Positions 61,092-64,000 of a stretch of 64,000 nucleotides of DNA are shown piece by piece. This DNA comes from an uncultured Isosphaeraceae bacterium. Lineage in GTDB: Bacteria; Planctomycetota; Planctomycetia; Isosphaerales; Isosphaeraceae. Below the pieces are notes generated by a model that saw nothing but the letters and a program-made list of their open reading frames with translations, ran no database searches and had not been told where the DNA came from. Numbering within the stretch: the first letter of the stretch is position 1; each line of letters starts with the position of its first letter. The DNA lies in contig CAMFLR010000014.1 of the NCBI GenBank assembly GCA_945957605.1, positions 175,359 to 239,358 of the forward strand, in the 5' to 3' direction. A program made the position numbers and the translations under genes.

Positions 61092-61772
61092 TCAGGCGAT
61101 GACCCGGATGCCCGGGCTCATCGTTGCCGAGATGGTGATCGAGCGGATGTAAGTCCCTTTCGACGCCGCCGGCTTGACCGTGCGCAGGTGATTCAGGAAC
61201 GTCTGGATGTTTTCAAGGAGCTCAGTGTCACTGAAGCTCAGCTTGCCGACCGGCGCCGCGACGTTTCCGCCCTTGTCGTTGCGGAACTCGATCTTGCCCG
61301 CCTTGAACTCGCGAACCGCCGAGGCAATGTCGGCCGCAACGGTGCCAGACCGCGGCGACGGCATCAAACCGCGAGGACCAAGCACGCGGCCGAGCGGACC
61401 GACGACGCCCATCATGTCCGGCGTCGCAAGCGCGACGTCGAAGTCCATGACACCGGACTTGATCTTCTGGGCGAGGTCATCGCCGCCGACGATATCGGCA
61501 CCAGCCGCGGTCGCCTTTTCGGCGTTTTCGCCCTGGGCGAACACCGCCACCCGAACCGTCTTACCAATACCGTGCGGCAAGGCTACGGAGCCGCGCACGT
61601 TCTGGTCGCTCTGGCGGGGGTCGATGCCCAGGTTCGTCGAAACTTCGACAGTCTGGTTGAACTTCGTCGTGCCGAATTGCTTGAGCTGTTTCAACGCCTC
61701 AGCCAAGGGAATCGGATCAACCGATTTCACCTTGTCTGCCAAGGCCCGAAAGCGCTTGGATTGATAGCGCAA
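61092..61772 (-). CDS. rplA: ribosomal protein uL1
   Basis: A 226-residue protein. The start is TTG 61772 ([20 protein letters not shown]), which has AAAGGAG 7 bases upstream; the longest frame begins 12 codons earlier in non-conserved sequence. Landmarks: [60 protein letters not shown] and [11 protein letters not shown]. uL1 forms the mobile L1 stalk at the ribosomal E site and in many bacteria represses its own operon. Confidence 0.97.
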   Translation of the reverse strand: MRYQSKRFRALADKVKSVDPIPLAEALKQLKQFGTTKFNQTVEVSTNLGIDPRQSDQNVRGSVALPHGIGKTVRVAVFAQGENAEKATAAGADIVGGDDLAQKIKSGVMDFDVALATPDMMGVVGPLGRVLGPRGLMPSPRSGTVAADIASAVREFKAGKIEFRNDKGGNVAAPVGKLSFSDTELLENIQTFLNHLRTVKPAASKGTYIRSITISATMSPGIRVIA

Positions 61773-62009
61773 AGTCGCGCTCCTTTCAGGAGGGCTGCCG
61801 CCAGTCATGGAAGCGAGACGGAAGCAGCATCTGGCCTGAACGACCCAGCCGACGTCGTCAAGACGTCGTTGTGGATAGAACTCTGGCCGGGTGCCGCTCA
61901 GCCGGCGGGCGGTCGCGCCGGTGTCTCAACACGTCAAGGGCGGCCGAGGCCGCCCTCTTTTCTCAACCCTGTACGATCAACGGACATGAATCAGCCGCGA
62001 GACGTTCGC

Positions 62010-62435
62010 TCAACCCTTGACTTCGACACCCATCGATCGCGCCGTGCCGGCGATAACGCGGCAGGCGTGTTCGATGTCGCGAGCGTTCAGGTCCTGGAAC
62101 TTCGTCTCGGCGATCTTGCGCACCTGGTCCATCGTGACGGTGGCGACCTTCACCTTGTGCGGTTCGGCCGAACCCGAAGCGATACCGGCGGCCTGCTTGA
62201 GCAGAACCGCGGCGGGCGGGCTCTTCGTGATGAACTCGAAGGAACGATCCGAGTAGATCGTGATTTCAACGGGGATGACGGTCCCCTTCATTTCCTTCGT
62301 GCGTTCGTTGAACTGCATCACGAACTGGCCGATATTCACACCATGCTGACCGAGCGCTGGGCCGACCGGCGGCGCGGGAGTGGCCTGGCCACCCACGCAC
62401 TGCAACTTGACCTTGGCCGTCATTACCTTCGCCAT
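62010..62435 (-). CDS. rplK: ribosomal protein uL11
   Basis: A 141-residue protein. [20 protein letters not shown], then [20 protein letters not shown] (the rRNA/thiostrepton region), [20 protein letters not shown] and the C-terminal RNA-binding part [18 protein letters not shown]. The ATG at 62435 is preferred; an internal ATG four codons later is possible. It sits between nusG and rplA in the usual order. Confidence 0.98.
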   Translation of the reverse strand: MAKVMTAKVKLQCVGGQATPAPPVGPALGQHGVNIGQFVMQFNERTKEMKGTVIPVEITIYSDRSFEFITKSPPAAVLLKQAAGIASGSAEPHKVKVATVTMDQVRKIAETKFQDLNARDIEHACRVIAGTARSMGVEVKG

Positions 62436-62527
62436 CGCCTTGATCTCCGTCCGCCCCGAGCGCCCTTATCGTCTCGATCGTGCCCCACTGGCCCATCGAC
62501 CGTACGTTTCGCTACACTCAAGCGTTG

Positions 62528-63232
62528 TTAAATGCGTTCGACTTGCCAGTATTCCAGGTCAACCGGGGTGGGCCGGTTGAAGATGATCAGCATGACCTTG
62601 ACCAGGCCACGCGCTTCGATGACTTCCTCGACCGTCCCCTCGAAGTTCTCGAACGGCCCTTCCTTGATCTTCACGCGATCCCCGCGCTCGACCGGGATCT
62701 TGACCGGCGTCGGCTTCTCGTCCTTCGAAGTCTGCTGGCCGAGCATCTTCTCGACTTCTTCGGGCGGCATCTTCGTCGGCGTGCCGTGCGCACCGACAAA
62801 GTCACCAACGCCCGGAGTTTCGCGAACCGTGAACCAGGTTTTCTCGTTCAGCTCCATCTCGACCATGATGTAGCCGGGGTATGTCTTGCGCTCGATCGTC
62901 CGCTTCTTGTTGTTGCGGATTTCGATCGTCTTCTCGGTCGGGACGACGATCCGGCCGAAGTAGCGCTGCAACCCCTGGATCTTCACCCGGCGTTCGAGAG
63001 CATCACGAATTGTATCTTCACGGCTGCTCTGAACCTTGAGAACGTACCAGACCAACTCGGGCGCGGGCTCATCATCGTCGACTGAGGGAGGAGCCGGCGG
63101 TGCAGGAGGCGCGGGCGGAGCTGGTGGCGGCGTGGACGAGCGATCTACCGAGCCGCCGGCGGGCGTCTGCTCGTCGACCACCACCGCAGCAGGTTCCGGT
63201 GTCGGTTCTGTATCGTCCGTTGGATGGTTCAT
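62528..63232 (-). CDS. nusG: transcription elongation/antitermination factor NusG with extended N-terminus
   Basis: A 234-residue protein from ATG 63232 (MNHPTDDTEPTPEPAAVVVD); a longer frame to 63319 is possible. The NGN domain begins only near residue 58 (LVWYVLKVQSSREDTIRDAL, RKTYPGYIMVEMELNEKTWF, VRETPGVGDFVGAHGTPTKM) and the KOW domain ends the protein (VERGDRVKIKEGPFENFEGT ... PTPVDLEYWQVERI). The ~57-residue leader is acidic and Pro/Ala-rich (PPPAPPAPPAPPAPPS) and absent from typical NusG. NusG links RNA polymerase with Rho or the ribosome. Confidence 0.97.
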   Translation of the reverse strand: MNHPTDDTEPTPEPAAVVVDEQTPAGGSVDRSSTPPPAPPAPPAPPAPPSVDDDEPAPELVWYVLKVQSSREDTIRDALERRVKIQGLQRYFGRIVVPTEKTIEIRNNKKRTIERKTYPGYIMVEMELNEKTWFTVRETPGVGDFVGAHGTPTKMPPEEVEKMLGQQTSKDEKPTPVKIPVERGDRVKIKEGPFENFEGTVEEVIEARGLVKVMLIIFNRPTPVDLEYWQVERI

Positions 63233-63325
63233 GCCAGGCCAGTCGCGATTGCGGAAGAAAATCGAGCGGGAAATCAATACAAACGCACGCTGGAAGTGAT
63301 CCCAGCGTGCGGCAGTCAAATATGC

Positions 63326-63844
63326 TTAGGCGTTCGAGCCCAGGTCGCTCGTGTCGCCGAATCGCAGGACGCCAAACAACCTCAGCAGGAACTGCCAGAG
63401 GAAGTCGACGCCGAAGAGGAAGACGGCCATGATCGATACAGTGACCAGCACGACCAACGTCATTCGCTTCAGTTCGTCGCGACTCGTCCAGGAGACCTTA
63501 TTCATCTCCGCTTCAGTCGCGATGAGGAACTCGACGAACGGAGGAAACTCGACCATGCGATAAATGAACCAGCCGATCACGACACCGAGAACGGTCGGGA
63601 TTGCCAACCGCACGGGACGAGAGTAGTCGATGAGTGATTCATGGAGCTGAAAGAGGCCGATCAGCAGGACAGCGGCAAGACCGATCGTCGTCAATAGACG
63701 CGCCATCTTGCCCTGAAGCGGCTTGTACCGTTCGGTACGCGTCAGGTTGGCAACGAACTGCGCGAAGGCGCCGCTCTTACCCGACCCCGACTTCACCGCC
63801 TTATTTGACGGAGAGATCGCCGCGCCATCTTTCACTTTGCCCAT
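63326..63844 (-). CDS. secE: preprotein translocase subunit SecE (extended)
   Basis: A 172-residue protein, ATG 63844 with GAGGG just upstream. The SecE core is at the C-terminus: amphipathic EAEMNKVSWTSRDELKRMTL followed by the membrane helix VVLVTVSIMAVFLFGVDFLW. Two further spans precede it (ARLLTTIGLAAVLLIGLFQL; AIPTVLGVVIGWFIYRMVEF), as in three-span SecE forms. SecE stabilises SecY in the Sec translocon. It lies 93 bases before nusG and directly downstream of tRNA-Trp. Confidence 0.95.
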   Translation of the reverse strand: MGKVKDGAAISPSNKAVKSGSGKSGAFAQFVANLTRTERYKPLQGKMARLLTTIGLAAVLLIGLFQLHESLIDYSRPVRLAIPTVLGVVIGWFIYRMVEFPPFVEFLIATEAEMNKVSWTSRDELKRMTLVVLVTVSIMAVFLFGVDFLWQFLLRLFGVLRFGDTSDLGSNA

Positions 63845-63947
63845 GTCACCCTCGTTCGGAACCGCGTGACTCTCAGGTGCCAGCCGGAGTGATACCCCGG
63901 AAACCGCGACGCGGTCCTAATCTCTCAGTCCACTGCCGTCGATCGAG

Positions 63948-64000
63948 CACGAGCGGAGGGAATCGAACCCCCAACCGCCGGTTTTGGAGACCGGTGCTCT
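63948..64000 (-). tRNA. tRNA-Trp (anticodon CCA), 5' part outside window
   Basis: On the minus strand the visible 53 bases give the anticodon arm CCGGTCTCCAAAACCGG (anticodon CCA), a T arm GGGGGTTCGATTCCCTC and the 3' acceptor strand CGCTCGT with discriminator G at 63948. The terminal CCA is not encoded. tRNA-Trp before secE is the common bacterial arrangement. Confidence 0.93.

Overview
The window looks like the chromosome of a planctomycete, most likely from the Gemmatales/Gemmataceae side. This is inferred from gene content, not from a database search. The indicators are three DUF1559 proteins (two with prepilin-like N-termini), PEP-CTERM proteins, exported proteins with an LEPR-XLL-like N-terminal motif (LESLESRALLTG, LEGRVVLSG, LEGRVLLSA), an ECF sigma/Ser-Thr kinase operon, a tetrahydromethanopterin (H4MPT) C1 gene group (fae, mtd, DUF1464, ATP-grasp), and MJ0042-type zinc-ribbon and ASPIC/UnbV proteins. 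Several genes start with GTG or TTG, and true starts often lie well inside the longest ORF.

Layout. 0-8.2 kb holds single genes: a TPR + FG-GAP/ASPIC protein cut by the window edge, a nitronate monooxygenase-like flavoprotein, an O-methyltransferase, a VOC protein, a zinc-ribbon membrane protein and a SUFU-domain protein. 8.2-16 kb is mostly envelope and exported proteins: DUF1559 pseudopilin-like proteins, a PEP-CTERM protein, a small lipoprotein, a divergent pair of LEPR-XLL-like adhesin-type proteins and a BON protein. 16.1-17 kb is a RAYT transposase beside three REP-like palindromes; a second pair of the same repeat lies at 49.7 kb. 18.4-20.4 kb is groES-groEL, followed by a NagD-like phosphatase. 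21.7-26.7 kb (minus strand) is a probable four-gene operon: exported C-terminally anchored protein, ECF sigma factor, Ser/Thr kinase with TM and TPRs, and a small membrane protein. 27.2-31.8 kb carries two tandem paralogues ending in a Hint (intein/hedgehog-type) autoprocessing domain. 31.8-36.9 kb has an EamA permease, a sulfotransferase, RsgA and two pairs of small membrane proteins. 36.9-42.4 kb is the C1/H4MPT region. 43.5-45.1 kb is doxX plus an ECF sigma factor fused to a TM helix and an RskA-like domain. 45.3-49.5 kb has a large DUF1559 hybrid and a PEP-CTERM protein that lies downstream of a cobalamin riboswitch (50.1-50.25 kb).

50.4-64 kb (minus strand) is the classical tRNA-Trp-secE-nusG-rplK-rplA-rplJ-rplL-rpoB-rpoC block, with one unusual insertion: a small, His/Asp-rich and then highly acidic protein between rpoB and rpoC. 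It ends in a strong rho-independent terminator.

The observations most worth following are: (1) the cobalamin riboswitch with no B12 gene behind it, only a PEP-CTERM surface protein; (2) the acidic protein embedded in the RNA polymerase operon; (3) the sigma-TM-RskA single-chain protein; (4) the tandem Hint proteins; (5) the RAYT with REP copies, one copy of which forms the apparent N-terminus of two unrelated ORFs.
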